A DNA stretch of 64,000 nucleotides from Bacillus sp. BP-3. Lineage in GTDB: Bacteria > Bacillota > Bacilli > Bacillales > Bacillaceae_G. The stretch is taken from contig NZ_JAQOTJ010000006.1 in the NCBI RefSeq assembly GCF_028401955.1, forward strand, positions 222,397 to 286,396, read 5' to 3'. The notes beneath the pieces were generated by a model. It worked only from the letters and a program-made list of their open reading frames with translations, did not search any database and was not told where the DNA came from. Below are positions 1-9,178 of this stretch, one piece after another. Both the position numbers and the translations under genes were made by a program. How positions within the stretch are numbered: position 1 is the first letter of the stretch; each line of letters opens with the position of its first letter.

Positions 1-1299
1 GTAGGTTACTTTAAGCGCCAAGTTGTCTTCATCCCAGGGGCATTACCAGGAGAAGAAGTTGTTGCAGAAACAACGAAAATTCAGCGCGGTTTTGCGGAAG
101 CAAAAGTGAAAAAAGTTCGTAAAGCTTCCCCACATCGCGTGAAGCCGCCGTGTGCTGTGTACGATAAATGCGGCGGTTGTCAGCTTCAGCATTTAGATTA
201 CAAAGAACAATTAAATCAAAAACGTGACATCGTTGTACAAGCATTTGAGAAGTATATGAACGGCAGTATGGAAGATAAGATTCGTCAGACGCTTGGTATG
301 GAAGACCCATGGCATTATCGTAACAAAAGCCAACTGCAAGTCGGACGTAAAGATGAAAAGGTCATCACTGGATTATACGAACAAAACTCACATCGCTTAA
401 TTGATATCTCGCATTGTATGATTCAACATAAAGCAACGAACGAAGCAACAAAAGTTGTCAGACGTATATTAGAAAAACTGAACATTTCTATTTACAATGA
501 AAGAAAACAAAAAGGTCTTGTACGGACAATTGTAACGCGTGCTGCCGTTCAAACAGGCGAAGTGCAAGTTACATTAATTACAACAAAAGAAGAATTGCCA
601 AATAAAGAACAGTTTATTGCAGAAGTACAAAAGCAAATGCCATCTGTAAAATCGATTATGCAAAATGTGAACTGGCGTAAAACATCTGTTATCTTCGGTG
701 ATAAAACATTCCGCTTAGCTGGAAAAGAAGTGATCCAAGAAACACTTGGTGATTTATCATTTGAATTATCTGCACGTGCATTCTTCCAGTTAAATCCTGA
801 ACAAACAGTTGTGTTATATAACGAAGCGAAAAAGGCAGCTGCTTTAACAGGGACAGAAAAAATCGTAGATGCGTATTGCGGCGTTGGTACAATTGGACTG
901 TGGCTTGCAAAAGATGCAGCCGAAGTACGCGGTATGGATGTCATTCCAGAAGCGATTGAAGATGCGAAGAAAAATGCAAAGCGTCACGGCTTCACAAATA
1001 CAAAATACGAGGCTGGAAAAGCAGAACAATGGCTACCAAAATGGGTAAAAGAAGGCTGGCGTCCAGATGTCATCGTTGTTGATCCGCCGCGCACAGGTTG
1101 TGATGATAAACTACTCGAAACAATTTTAAAAGTTAAACCGGAAACGGTTGTATATGTATCGTGTAACCCATCATCACTTGCGCGTGATGTGAAAACGTTA
1201 ATGAAGAGTTATGACGTGGAGTATGTACAGCCAGTGGATATGTTCCCACATACGGCACATGTGGAGAATGTTGTTAGGCTTGTTAAAAAAGAAAAATAA
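1..1299 (+). CDS. rlmCD: 23S rRNA (uracil-5-)-methyltransferase, RlmCD/RumA family (5' partial)
   Basis: The reading frame is open from base 1, so the gene begins before the window; an internal ATG at 106 is not its start. The visible N-terminal part fits the end of a TRAM RNA-binding domain. Next comes an iron-sulfur cysteine set (C-x5-C-x2-C within [10 protein letters not shown]), then a class I SAM-methyltransferase domain with [10 protein letters not shown] (SAM loop), VDPPRTGCD and the nucleophile motif [10 protein letters not shown]. The family forms m5U at one or two 23S rRNA positions; in Bacillus one enzyme (YefA/RlmCD) does both, and I infer that here. The gene ends just before a strong bidirectional terminator. 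Confidence 0.92.
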   Translation, partial: VGYFKRQVVFIPGALPGEEVVAETTKIQRGFAEAKVKKVRKASPHRVKPPCAVYDKCGGCQLQHLDYKEQLNQKRDIVVQAFEKYMNGSMEDKIRQTLGMEDPWHYRNKSQLQVGRKDEKVITGLYEQNSHRLIDISHCMIQHKATNEATKVVRRILEKLNISIYNERKQKGLVRTIVTRAAVQTGEVQVTLITTKEELPNKEQFIAEVQKQMPSVKSIMQNVNWRKTSVIFGDKTFRLAGKEVIQETLGDLSFELSARAFFQLNPEQTVVLYNEAKKAAALTGTEKIVDAYCGVGTIGLWLAKDAAEVRGMDVIPEAIEDAKKNAKRHGFTNTKYEAGKAEQWLPKWVKEGWRPDVIVVDPPRTGCDDKLLETILKVKPETVVYVSCNPSSLARDVKTLMKSYDVEYVQPVDMFPHTAHVENVVRLVKKEK

Positions 1300-1342
1300 G
1301 TGAATTACGCTGAACCGCACCATAAGTAAATGGTATAAATAA

Positions 1343-1394
1343 TAAAAACAAAGAAGCAGACAATCATTTAAGATTTCCTGCTTCTTTGTTTTTA
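1343..1394. terminator. Bidirectional intrinsic terminator
   Basis: A near-perfect 16-17 bp inverted repeat (AAAAACAAAGAAGCAG against CTGCTTCTTTGTTTTT) with A/T tracts on both sides. It lies between the convergent methyltransferase and L,D-transpeptidase genes and can serve both. Confidence 0.85.
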
Positions 1395-1414
1395 TAAAGA
1401 AAATTCTTGATATG

Positions 1415-2860
1415 TTAGTACACGACAACCGGTTCATGAGTGCTGAGGTTATCATACACAGTTTTCGCAATACTAGGAGGAAGGTTGACACATCCGCCTG
1501 AACCCCCAGTTAAATAGGCATTATTTGCCCAGTTTGTCCGCCAGCTGGCATCGTGGAACCCTTGCCCACCGTTTGTGAACGGAGCCCAGTAATCTACCTT
1601 AACGGAATAATCTGGTTTACCTACTGCACTACCTTTGAGTGTGTACGGTGATCGTTTATAGAGGATATACCATACACCCGGTGATGTATCTTCACTCGTG
1701 CTATGCTTACCTGTAACTACATTTGTTGTGACTGCTAATTGTCCATCTTTGTAAATCCAAATTTGTTGTTCTGCAATAGACACTTCCGCATACGTGTCTC
1801 CAATTCCATTATTCGCTGTTGTTTCATAACCGATGCCTTCATTTTCCCAGCCATTTCCGTAAATGTTAGAAGCGGAAAGTGATTTTTCCCCTTTTTCGAA
1901 AGCTTCTTGGATTCGTTTTGCTTCTTTTTCAGCATGTATTGCCCAGCCATAGCCTTGCCCTTTTACTGATATGACCGAACCAGAATGGGTTTTAAATGTG
2001 AAGTCTTTATTTAATGTTGATTTAGCATTATTAATTTCAGTAATCTTTTTCTTAATGTCGCTCGCGTCGATTGTAACTTTCATATCTTTTGACATAGATG
2101 CGTTTTGAATTAGATCTTTAGCTTTTAAAGAGTAAACTTCATTTTGTACCTTATAATCAATGGTTTGTTGAAGAAGGTCCTGAAGTGCCTTCTCTTCTTT
2201 TTTGACAATCGGATCGTTTTCTTTAATAGGCTGTATGTATACAGGCTTCAAATGGATTTCACTTTTATACTTCTGCTTGTCGTAATCTTTCAATAGACTA
2301 GCAACATCATACTGTTTTCCGTCAACGCCTTTTGAGATAACAACTTTGCCCTGTTCGAGCTTCGCCATAGCATCTTGAGGTGCTTTTAATTTTTTATTCA
2401 TAGAGATGAGCTTTTCTTCTACAAGTTTTTTCATCGTTCCACTTCGATACTGATCCGCCTTTTCAGGTAGCAGTGAATAATTTTTTTCTTTTGAGGAAGG
2501 GAAAAATGTCCACTGGCTTTTTAATAGTTTCTTAACTTTAGGCAAATCCTCATTCGTAAGTTCCGTCTGCGTATCTTTTTCATCTAAAATTTGTTGTTGG
2601 CCGACATAGACTTTATTTTCTAATCCAGATGTTTTTAATTTCTGTATTGTCTGATCAGCAGTTAGACCGCCGACTTTTGTGTCATTAATCGTAACCTGTG
2701 AATTGAAACGAGTTGCCTGATAATAACTCATTCCCCCAAGGAGTGCAATTATAACGACGCCACCTGCTGTGATAAACTTCCAATTTTTAAAACGATTGCT
2801 TGAGTTGACTCGTTTTTTATCAACTTCTTCAACTGATTCCTTTATTGTGTTGTTGTTCAT
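1415..2860 (-). CDS. Membrane-anchored L,D-transpeptidase with peptidoglycan-binding repeat region (YkuD/YoaR type)
   Basis: 481 residues. A short basic cytoplasmic tail is followed by one membrane segment (about residues 27-47), a long extracytoplasmic region resembling PG_binding_4/YoaR domains (about 55-330), and a C-terminal YkuD catalytic domain (about 355-480). Catalytic residues are visible as His436 in GFHDASWR and Cys457 in SGGCVNLP. The family makes 3-3 meso-DAP crosslinks or attaches proteins to peptidoglycan outside the membrane. Start: the ATG at 2860 has a GGAGG ribosome site about 8 bases upstream. It stands alone, convergent with the rRNA methyltransferase gene. Whether it acts in growth or sporulation cannot be told from the sequence. 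Confidence 0.9.
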   Translation of the reverse strand: MNNNTIKESVEEVDKKRVNSSNRFKNWKFITAGGVVIIALLGGMSYYQATRFNSQVTINDTKVGGLTADQTIQKLKTSGLENKVYVGQQQILDEKDTQTELTNEDLPKVKKLLKSQWTFFPSSKEKNYSLLPEKADQYRSGTMKKLVEEKLISMNKKLKAPQDAMAKLEQGKVVISKGVDGKQYDVASLLKDYDKQKYKSEIHLKPVYIQPIKENDPIVKKEEKALQDLLQQTIDYKVQNEVYSLKAKDLIQNASMSKDMKVTIDASDIKKKITEINNAKSTLNKDFTFKTHSGSVISVKGQGYGWAIHAEKEAKRIQEAFEKGEKSLSASNIYGNGWENEGIGYETTANNGIGDTYAEVSIAEQQIWIYKDGQLAVTTNVVTGKHSTSEDTSPGVWYILYKRSPYTLKGSAVGKPDYSVKVDYWAPFTNGGQGFHDASWRTNWANNAYLTGGSGGCVNLPPSIAKTVYDNLSTHEPVVVY

Positions 2861-3017
2861 AAACTATTCCTCCGTATATATCAACGTCAACTGATTTTAA
2901 ACTAAAACCATTGATTAGTGTACCTCATTATTCTTAAATTTTCATTATTTTTGACTAGATTTTATTGTGTTAAATTGGTCGAATTTGGATTTTTGTTATA
3001 GGCAGGAAATGAATAGC

Positions 3018-3060
3018 CCCCTTACAAACCCCTTGCAAGCACATCAAAAGCCCCTTACAA
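3018..3060. repeat. Three phased 10-bp direct repeats, CCCCTTRCAA
   Basis: CCCCTTACAA at 3018, CCCCTTGCAA at 3029 and CCCCTTACAA at 3051, with start-to-start distances of 11 and 22 bp. They lie in the 377-bp gap between the divergent L,D-transpeptidase and DnaD-domain genes. Spacing by multiples of 11 bp puts them on one face of the helix, as expected for a cooperative regulator. No known factor is assigned. The rest of the gap is AT-rich with no gene that I can see. Confidence 0.5.
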
Positions 3061-3237
3061 GTAATAAATCATTACAAAAACAAAATAAAAAACTACTACT
3101 ACAAGAATCATCTCGAAAGAAATAAAACCGTAGTAGTCATTTTAAAAAAATCAAAGTGCCAAATTTTCTCATTCGTCCTTATATCTATTAAGGATGCGGC
3201 AATTTTATATGTGTCGTGAAAGATGGGAGGAATAGAA

Positions 3238-4077
3238 ATGGCAGTATACCGAAATGTACAGGTGAATTTTTGGCAGGACGATTTTGTATTAGAGTTAACG
3301 CCGGAGGAGCGATATTTTTACATATACTTGCTGACATGTTCTAAAACGACGCAATGCGGTATTTATTCCTTACCGAAGCGTTTAGCGGAGATGGAAACAG
3401 GCTATAACCGAGAAACTGTTGAGAAGCTGCTGCAGCGGTTCATTGATTATGGGAAAATATTATATGATGCAGAAACGAAGGAGTTATACATCCAAAATTG
3501 GTTACGCTATAACCCAGTTACGAACACGAATATTGAGAAATGCGTGTTGCGTGAGCTCAAGACTGTGAAAAGCAAAAAGTTTATACATATGTTTCTTCAA
3601 AAATGTTTGGAGGAAGAGATGAATATCCCTCTATTATTAGAGTATTTTGGCATACCTGCCCAAGAGTCTCAAGCTGCCGTTGAAAGCTGTGAAGCGGATG
3701 GAGAAGCGGATTCGGATAGCGATGTATTCACGTTTTATGAACGAAACTTTGGCGGCTTGTCACCGTATACAAAGGAGGAGCTGAATGCGTGGATGAATGA
3801 CCTGTCAGATGAACTTGTATGGAAAGCACTCCAGATTGCCCATGAAAACAACAAGCATACGCTGGCTTATGTGAAGGGCATTTTACGGGACTGGCATGAG
3901 AGAGGATATACGAAGCTTAGTGAAGTAGAGAAAGCAGCAGTACGGTTTCGGAAGAAGGAGCAGTCTGTTGCCTATGAGACTGAGGAGTTTCTAAAGGAGT
4001 GCGAAGAGTGGGAGAAAAATGTACCGTCTGAAGAAGAGCTTCAGAAGTTTTTACAGGAACGTGGCTGGCATCCGTGA
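3238..4077 (+). CDS. DnaD domain-containing replication-type protein
   Basis: 279 residues from the ATG at 3238, preceded by GGGAGG at a 7-base spacing; an in-frame ATG at 3223 overlaps that ribosome site and is unlikely. The N-terminal part (about 1-110) looks like the winged-helix domain of DnaD/phage initiator proteins (FWQDDFVLELTPEERYFYIY). An acidic linker follows (about 150-170), then a DnaD/DnaB_2 domain (FYERNFGGLSPYTKEEL to KGILRDWHERGY, about 175-235). Such proteins bind DNA and help load the replicative helicase, in phages as well as in chromosomal priming. It is not next to dnaB/dnaI or nth, so it is not the standard dnaD. It may be a phage-derived orphan of the kind common in the B. 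cereus group. Confidence 0.82.
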   Translation: MAVYRNVQVNFWQDDFVLELTPEERYFYIYLLTCSKTTQCGIYSLPKRLAEMETGYNRETVEKLLQRFIDYGKILYDAETKELYIQNWLRYNPVTNTNIEKCVLRELKTVKSKKFIHMFLQKCLEEEMNIPLLLEYFGIPAQESQAAVESCEADGEADSDSDVFTFYERNFGGLSPYTKEELNAWMNDLSDELVWKALQIAHENNKHTLAYVKGILRDWHERGYTKLSEVEKAAVRFRKKEQSVAYETEEFLKECEEWEKNVPSEEELQKFLQERGWHP

Positions 4078-4120
4078 ACGAGAAGAGAGAGTGTGTACAC
4101 TGTTGATTCCATTAATTGTA

Positions 4121-4149
4121 TTTACAAAGATATTGAAAAGTGAGATAAT
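4121..4149 (+). promoter_or_regulatory. Sigma-A type promoter
   Basis: TTTACA at 4121-4126, a 17-base spacer, then GATAAT at 4144-4149 with an upstream TG. It precedes the decayed small ORF at 4180. The string around the -10 (TGAGATAATAAAGAAAAT) recurs in the promoter at 20670, upstream of another membrane-protein gene. Confidence 0.5.
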
Positions 4150-4179
4150 AAAGAAAATTTCGGAGGGGGAAAGTAAGTT

Positions 4180-4306
4180 ATGACGCCAACTAATTGCTAA
4201 TATTGATTTTAATTTAAAATTAATATGGATTTTATAACGAGTATTAATTTTCCTAATTTTGTTAGGTCTATTTGGTTATGCTCTTTATGGGATCAAGGCA
4301 ATTTAG
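4180..4306 (+). pseudogene. Remnant of a small membrane-peptide gene
   Basis: A promoter (4121-4149) and a strong ribosome site (CGGAGGGGG, 4161-4169) precede an ATG at 4180 that reads only six codons. Shifted by one base, the frame continues as RQLIANIDFNLKLIWIL, a TAA at 4235, then RVLIFLILLGLFGYALYGIK before TAG at 4304. The second piece is a convincing single membrane segment. One frameshift plus one stop therefore separate a working initiation region from a plausible roughly 40-residue membrane peptide. This may be decay, a sequencing error, or chance. Confidence 0.33.
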
Positions 4307-4365
4307 AAGGTAACTTACTTTACTAAAATCGAGATTATAATTTATAACATATTTCACCTCTGTTT

Positions 4366-4496
4366 AGGAGGCGAGATATACAGGCATAACAATGTGTTTT
4401 TGATATACTTATTTTCTGCTTGTATAGTTACATAAATTATATTCACAGATTATTTAGGCTGTAAGAAGACATCATCTTCTTACGGCCTTTTTATTT
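4366..4496 (+). promoter_or_regulatory. Putative attenuator leader of the ABC-F gene
   Basis: An AGGAGG at 4366-4371 sits in a small hairpin. It is followed by a short open frame ending at TAA 4433-4435 that reads VFLIYLFSACIVT from a GTG at 4394; the same frame is open from 4376. Directly after comes a strong hairpin (4456-4485) with a T-rich tail, about 85 bases before the ABC-F start. A leader peptide, hairpin and ABC-F gene in this order are typical of antibiotic-induced attenuation of ABC-F resistance genes. The start of the leader frame is not well defined because the ribosome site is far from the GTG. Confidence 0.4.
4456..4496 (+). terminator. Intrinsic terminator or attenuator hairpin
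   Basis: Stem AGGCTGTAAGAAGA with TCTTCTTACGGCCT and a 5-base loop, followed by TTTTTATTT. It lies inside the leader of the ABC-F gene, so it may be conditional. Confidence 0.75.
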
Positions 4497-4579
4497 AAAA
4501 AATAAAATAGTATTGAAGGTCTTCTTTGTCCTGTCCATAAAATGCGTAACTTGTATTATGGATGAAAGAAGGGAATTGT

Positions 4580-6508
4580 ATGTTTGAATTAACATTAAAC
4601 GGTATTAAGAAATATATGGATGCTACACTTGTTCTTAAAAATATAAGTTTTGAGGTTTATGCAGGAGAGAAGGTTGGGATTGTTGGCGCAAATGGTAGCG
4701 GAAAGAGTACGATCCTGAAGTTAATTGCAGGGATAGAGCCTATGCATTACTATCCAGGTTATCCACAAACCTCAAGCTATGGATATGATGAGGGTCTTAT
4801 TCATTTTCCGAGAGGGGCAACTTGTGCATATCTTGAGCAAACGCCTTCGTATCCACAAGGCTTAAAGGTTATTGATGTTTTAAACATGGCTTTTGAGGAA
4901 GTTCATTGTATAGAGAAAGAAATGCGTGTATTAGAAGAACAAATGAAGACGTTAGAAGATGTCGCTTTAGAAAAATCCCTGCAAAAGTACAGTGACTTAG
5001 TTCAGTTATATGAAGTGAAGGGCGGATATGATATAGAAGAAAAATTAGGCAAGGTTTGCACGGGGCTGAAATTTGATGAAAGCTTTTTAAACAAGGATTT
5101 TGATTTATTGAGCGGTGGTGAAAAAACTACCGTTGTACTTGGGAAACTGCTGATTCATGATCCAGACATATTGTTGCTTGATGAGCCGACCAATCATTTA
5201 GATATGGATTCCATTGAATGGCTCGAAGGCTATTTGAAAAGCTACAAGGGAGTTGTCATTATCGTATCCCATGATCGATATTTTTTGGACAATGTAGTCA
5301 CAAAAATTGTAGAAATAGAGGATATGGAGTCTATCACCTACAAGGGAAACTATTCATCTTATGTGAGTCAAAAGGAAGAGAATTTACGCATTCAATATGA
5401 GCATTTTAGAGAGCAGCAAAAAAAGATTAATTCCATGGAAAAGACCGTAACAGATTTGAGAGATTGGGCTATGAGAGCTGATAATAATAAGTTCTTTAGA
5501 AGAGCTGCTAGTATACAAAAAAAGCTCGATAAAATGGAGCGGATTGAAAAGCCGGTTTTTGAGAGACAAAATATGAAGTTACATGTAAAAGCTGCGCAAA
5601 GATCCGGAAATGAAACCATTAAAGCAGTAGGGCTTTCTAAAAGCTATGGAGATAAAGTAATTTTTAAGGATGCTGATGTAATGGTTCATTACGGGGAAAG
5701 AGTGGGGCTAATCGGCTCTAATGGCAGCGGGAAAACCTCGTTTTTAAAGATGCTTTTAGGGGAAGAGCAGCCGGATCAAGGTGTGGTGGAATTAGGTGCT
5801 AATGTGATAGCGGCATATTTACCACAGAAAATTATTTTCAAAGATGAAGAGCTTACGGTGCTGGAGTGCTTTAGGGAGGATATCTCGATACTGGAAGGAA
5901 AAGCGCGGGAATATTTATCAAAATTCATGTTTTATAAAAATAGCGTCTTTAAAAAAGTAAAACATTTATCAGGGGGAGAGAAAATTAGACTCAAACTTGG
6001 TATGTTGTTATATCAAGATGTAAATTTATTAATACTGGATGAGCCGACAAACCATCTTGATATTGATTCGATCGAAACTCTTGAGGAAGCGCTGGAAGAC
6101 TTTAAAGGAACAATATTTTTTATATCTCACGACAGATATTTTATTAATAAATTCGGTGAAAGAGTGATTGTTATTGAGGAGCATTCCTGTAAAAGCTATC
6201 TTGGAAATTACGATTATTATAAAAGTGTAAAAGAGGAGTTAAGCTTACAGAATGTGAAGGAGCCGGTTAAAAAGAGCGTGAAGGTGAAGAAACAAAGAAA
6301 TGGTTCTGACGGTATAAAGGAGGAGGCAGGAAAGGCTAAGGCACTAGCAAAGATTGAAAGGCTTGAAGAGGAGATAAGACAGCTAGATATAGCTATGGCT
6401 GCTGATCATATCGAGTATGAGGAACTTAATCAGCTATATGATAGGAAACTTGAATTAAATCATGAACTAGATTCGGTGATGGAGTTGTGGTTAAGTTTTG
6501 GGGATTAA
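4580..6508 (+). CDS. ABC-F family ATPase (ribosome-acting, possible antibiotic-protection type)
   Basis: 642 residues from the ATG at 4580, chosen because GAAGGGA lies just upstream; the ATG at 4562 has no such site. Two ABC domains with no membrane segments. Domain 1 has Walker [10 protein letters not shown] (36-44), signature LSGGEKTT and Walker [12 protein letters not shown]; domain 2 has [17 protein letters not shown] and [11 protein letters not shown]. The linker between them is a long charged helical region, the part that reaches the ribosomal peptidyl-transferase centre in this family. An insertion of about 35 residues rich in Tyr, Pro and Gly follows the first Walker A. The C-terminus is a coiled coil. 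Members either protect ribosomes from drugs or resolve translation stalls. The leader architecture favours an inducible protection role, but no substrate can be named. Confidence 0.85.
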   Translation: MFELTLNGIKKYMDATLVLKNISFEVYAGEKVGIVGANGSGKSTILKLIAGIEPMHYYPGYPQTSSYGYDEGLIHFPRGATCAYLEQTPSYPQGLKVIDVLNMAFEEVHCIEKEMRVLEEQMKTLEDVALEKSLQKYSDLVQLYEVKGGYDIEEKLGKVCTGLKFDESFLNKDFDLLSGGEKTTVVLGKLLIHDPDILLLDEPTNHLDMDSIEWLEGYLKSYKGVVIIVSHDRYFLDNVVTKIVEIEDMESITYKGNYSSYVSQKEENLRIQYEHFREQQKKINSMEKTVTDLRDWAMRADNNKFFRRAASIQKKLDKMERIEKPVFERQNMKLHVKAAQRSGNETIKAVGLSKSYGDKVIFKDADVMVHYGERVGLIGSNGSGKTSFLKMLLGEEQPDQGVVELGANVIAAYLPQKIIFKDEELTVLECFREDISILEGKAREYLSKFMFYKNSVFKKVKHLSGGEKIRLKLGMLLYQDVNLLILDEPTNHLDIDSIETLEEALEDFKGTIFFISHDRYFINKFGERVIVIEEHSCKSYLGNYDYYKSVKEELSLQNVKEPVKKSVKVKKQRNGSDGIKEEAGKAKALAKIERLEEEIRQLDIAMAADHIEYEELNQLYDRKLELNHELDSVMELWLSFGD

Positions 6509-6696
6509 CTCTAAAGTCTCGTGAAATTAAATGGAACAGGGTAAAGCTATGCTATGATCACAGCTAAATCTATGTGGAGTGTATGGTTAGGGTTGTTAGA
6601 GTAACTAAAATAAATTTTTTCTTTTTTGTAAAGAGAAGTTTCGGTGTTTTCATTCTTTTTATTTGAAGTGAAAAGGGGAGAAGATTCTAAAGGAAA

Positions 6697-6744
6697 GGAA
6701 CTAATCCTACAGGCGCATAGGGCCTTTGGGGATTAGTTCTTTTT
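6697..6744 (+). terminator. Intrinsic terminator
   Basis: GGAACTAATCC pairs with GGATTAGTTC, with an inner GGC/GCC helix, and is followed by TTTTTTATT. It lies 190 bases past the ABC-F stop. The stretch 6509-6696 holds no gene I can recognise. Confidence 0.6.
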
Positions 6745-6823
6745 TATTGCGTACGAATTTTAGGGATATTTAGAAAAGTAGCCTGTGTTTTATTACTACT
6801 GTATGTGAATGAAATGATATTAT

Positions 6824-6964
6824 CTAACTCCTTGACGCGTAATTCTCGTTTTCATACTCTGTCAATTTTTTATCAAGTTGAGTTTGCTTGATCTTAATGG
6901 CTATGTTTTTAGTACATACTAATATGTAAAAGGCATCGTCTTTATGTGCTAGAATATAATACAT
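6824..6964 (-). pseudogene. Probable 3' remnant of a larger coding gene
   Basis: A 46-codon frame on the minus strand from an ATG at 6964 to TAG at 6824. It ends in a polar, helix-prone stretch, KIKQTQLDKKLTEYENENYA, which reads like the coiled-coil tail of a transcription factor (for example MerR type) rather than random AT-rich DNA. No ribosome site precedes the ATG, and a stop lies 15 codons upstream in the same frame. I infer a leftover C-terminal piece of a lost gene. The identity of the parent is not established. Confidence 0.3.
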
Positions 6965-7106
6965 CGGTAGAGGTAGACACTAGAGAGGTTTCCTTGTGTT
7001 ACTATGGAAAGAAGGTAAGGAAAAACATTATAGAATGTTTATAAACTTTGTTTTATTAACGGAAAAAATTAGGATGCGGAAAGACAAAAGGGGAAAAGGG
7101 GTTACT

Positions 7107-8162
7107 ATGAGAAATATAAAGGATTTCTTTATAGCTTCCTTGCTCGGTGGTGCTATCGGGGATGCTCTTGGCTATACTGTGGAGTTTATGACACTAGATA
7201 AAATTAAATCCAAATTTGGAGAGCAAGGAATAACAGAATTAAAGTTAGATAAAGTAACTGGTAAAGCTCTTATATCCGATGATACACAGATGACCATATT
7301 TACAGCAGATGGAATGGTATGGGCATACCAGCGTTGTAGCGAGAGAGGCGTTGGATCTTATGCAGGGAGCGGCATTCATCAATCCTATCTTCGTTGGTAC
7401 TATACACAGACTGGAAGGATTCCGATTGATAATGATAAGTTGTGGCTGGAACGACAGCCACATGAAGAAAGAAATAGTATTTTAGATTATAAGGAATTGT
7501 TCTCCAAAAGGGCACCAGGACATAGTTGCTTAATGGCTCTTGGAAGTGGGGAAATGGGAACAGTGGAACAGCCAATCAATAATAGTAAAGGCTGTGGAGG
7601 AGTAATGCGTATTGCACCAGTAGGTTTGTTTCTTCATAGAGAACCAAAATATGCATTTCGAATTGGAGCTGAAGTTGCGGCAATCACTCATGGGCATCCT
7701 ACAGGATATCTTGCAGCAGGAGCACTTGCCGCTATTATTGCGGAACTTATAAATGGAAAAAGTATTATGGAAAGTACAATGACTGCAATTGATGTACTTA
7801 AAAAACATAAAGGCTGTGAGGAAACTTTAAGTGCAATAGAAAAGGCCATAGAGCTTGTAAAAGGTAATGAAAACCCCCAACGAGCTATTCAAAAGTTAGG
7901 TGAAGGTTGGATTGCAGAAGAAGCATTAGCTATTGCTTTGTATTGCACGTTAAAGACATCTGCTGTTAAAGAGGCTCTCATTATGTCAGTCAATCATGAT
8001 GGTGATAGTGATTCTACAGGAGCAATTTGTGGCAACATACTCGGTGCAGCTTATGGTATAGCTGCTCTACCAAAGGAATGGATAAGCAATCTTGAGTTAA
8101 AGGATTTGATAACAGAAATGGGAAGCAAGCTGTTTGATATGTCAGATCAGATGGCTTTTTGA
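7107..8162 (+). CDS. ADP-ribosylglycohydrolase family protein (DraG/ARH type)
   Basis: 351 residues from the ATG at 7107, with AAAAGGGG upstream; the frame is open further 5' but has no ribosome site there. Family signatures are present in order: GGAIGDALG (14-22), SDDTQMT (57-63, metal-binding Asp-Asp-Thr), the mid-protein GGVMR, and the C-terminal HDGDSDSTG that supplies the remaining di-magnesium ligands. Members remove ADP-ribose from protein side chains or cleave related ADP-ribose compounds in the cytosol. No ADP-ribosyltransferase or nitrogenase regulator lies nearby, so the substrate is unknown. It sits between the ABC-F gene and truA in a stretch containing other gene remnants, suggesting accessory DNA. 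Confidence 0.85.
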   Translation: MRNIKDFFIASLLGGAIGDALGYTVEFMTLDKIKSKFGEQGITELKLDKVTGKALISDDTQMTIFTADGMVWAYQRCSERGVGSYAGSGIHQSYLRWYYTQTGRIPIDNDKLWLERQPHEERNSILDYKELFSKRAPGHSCLMALGSGEMGTVEQPINNSKGCGGVMRIAPVGLFLHREPKYAFRIGAEVAAITHGHPTGYLAAGALAAIIAELINGKSIMESTMTAIDVLKKHKGCEETLSAIEKAIELVKGNENPQRAIQKLGEGWIAEEALAIALYCTLKTSAVKEALIMSVNHDGDSDSTGAICGNILGAAYGIAALPKEWISNLELKDLITEMGSKLFDMSDQMAF

Positions 8163-8291
8163 TTAATAGAGGTCACGTTTTATAGCTGACAAATACAGGG
8201 GAAGTTTTAAATATCCACGATAATAGCTTTAAATCATTAATATTAAGATGTGTCTTTAAAAAATATTAGGAGTTAAACCAAGGAGAAAACA

Positions 8292-9029
8292 ATGAACAAC
8301 TACAAACTAACAATCCAATATGACGGCAGCCGCTATAAAGGTTGGCAGCGTCTCGGTAATAGCGAAAATACCATTCAAGGAAAAATAGAAAGTGTACTAT
8401 CTGAAATGCTAGGAAAAGAAATTGAAATCATCGGTTGCAGTAGAACAGACGCGGGTGTGCATGCTCTTAATCAAGTAGCTAACTTTAAGATTGATGAGAA
8501 TTTGACGGAACATAAAGTGAAAAAGAATTTAAATCAATACTTACCAAATGATATTAGTATTACTGATGTGGAATTAGTTGCGGAGCGCTTCCATGCTCGC
8601 TACAATTCGAAAGCGAAAACGTATTTATATAAAATTTGGAATGAAGAACATATGAATCCATTCATGCGTAAGTACAGCATGCACGTTGGAAAAAAATTAA
8701 ATATTGAAAGTATGAAAAAAGCAGCTCAATATTTGATTGGTTCGCATGATTTTACAGCTTTCTCTAATGCGAAGTCGAAGAAAAAATCTATGGTTCGTGA
8801 AATCTATTCATTAGATGTAACGGAAAAGGATGGATTCGTCGAAATTAGAGTAAGTGGAAACGGCTTTCTTCACAATATGGTGAGAAAGATTGTTGGAGCG
8901 TTAATAGAAGTTGGATTAGGTCAATTAGACGCTGAAGCAATGCCACAAATTTTAGAGGGAAAACAACGAAATCAAATCAACTGTCTTGCTGATGCAAGTG
9001 GATTGTATTTGGAGAAGGTTGATTTTTAA
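8292..9029 (+). CDS. truA: tRNA pseudouridine synthase A
   Basis: 245 residues; start ATG preceded by AAGGAG. The catalytic aspartate is Asp53 in SRTDAGVHA, followed by the typical FHARY and RKIVGALIEVG segments. TruA converts uridines 38-40 of the tRNA anticodon arm to pseudouridine. The gene is not in its usual place after the ribosomal-protein/ecfT cluster. It is therefore probably the second truA paralogue known in the B. cereus group, and the main copy should lie elsewhere. It is followed by an intrinsic terminator. Confidence 0.92.
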   Translation: MNNYKLTIQYDGSRYKGWQRLGNSENTIQGKIESVLSEMLGKEIEIIGCSRTDAGVHALNQVANFKIDENLTEHKVKKNLNQYLPNDISITDVELVAERFHARYNSKAKTYLYKIWNEEHMNPFMRKYSMHVGKKLNIESMKKAAQYLIGSHDFTAFSNAKSKKKSMVREIYSLDVTEKDGFVEIRVSGNGFLHNMVRKIVGALIEVGLGQLDAEAMPQILEGKQRNQINCLADASGLYLEKVDF

Positions 9030-9098
9030 GTGGAAATAAAGGCCGTTCCTTAAATAAGTAATTCAGTTATTATGGAGAAATCCTAAATAACACACCAA

Positions 9099-9135
9099 AA
9101 AGCTCAGCGCAAAAAAGCTCTGAGCTCTTTAATTT
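9099..9135 (+). terminator. Intrinsic terminator after truA
   Basis: AGCTCAG pairs with CTGAGCT, followed by CTTTAATTTT. It lies between truA and the convergent GNAT gene. Confidence 0.6.
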
Positions 9136-9178
9136 TAATGTCGAATTACCCCATTACAGATTTTTCCTGGAATAACGA

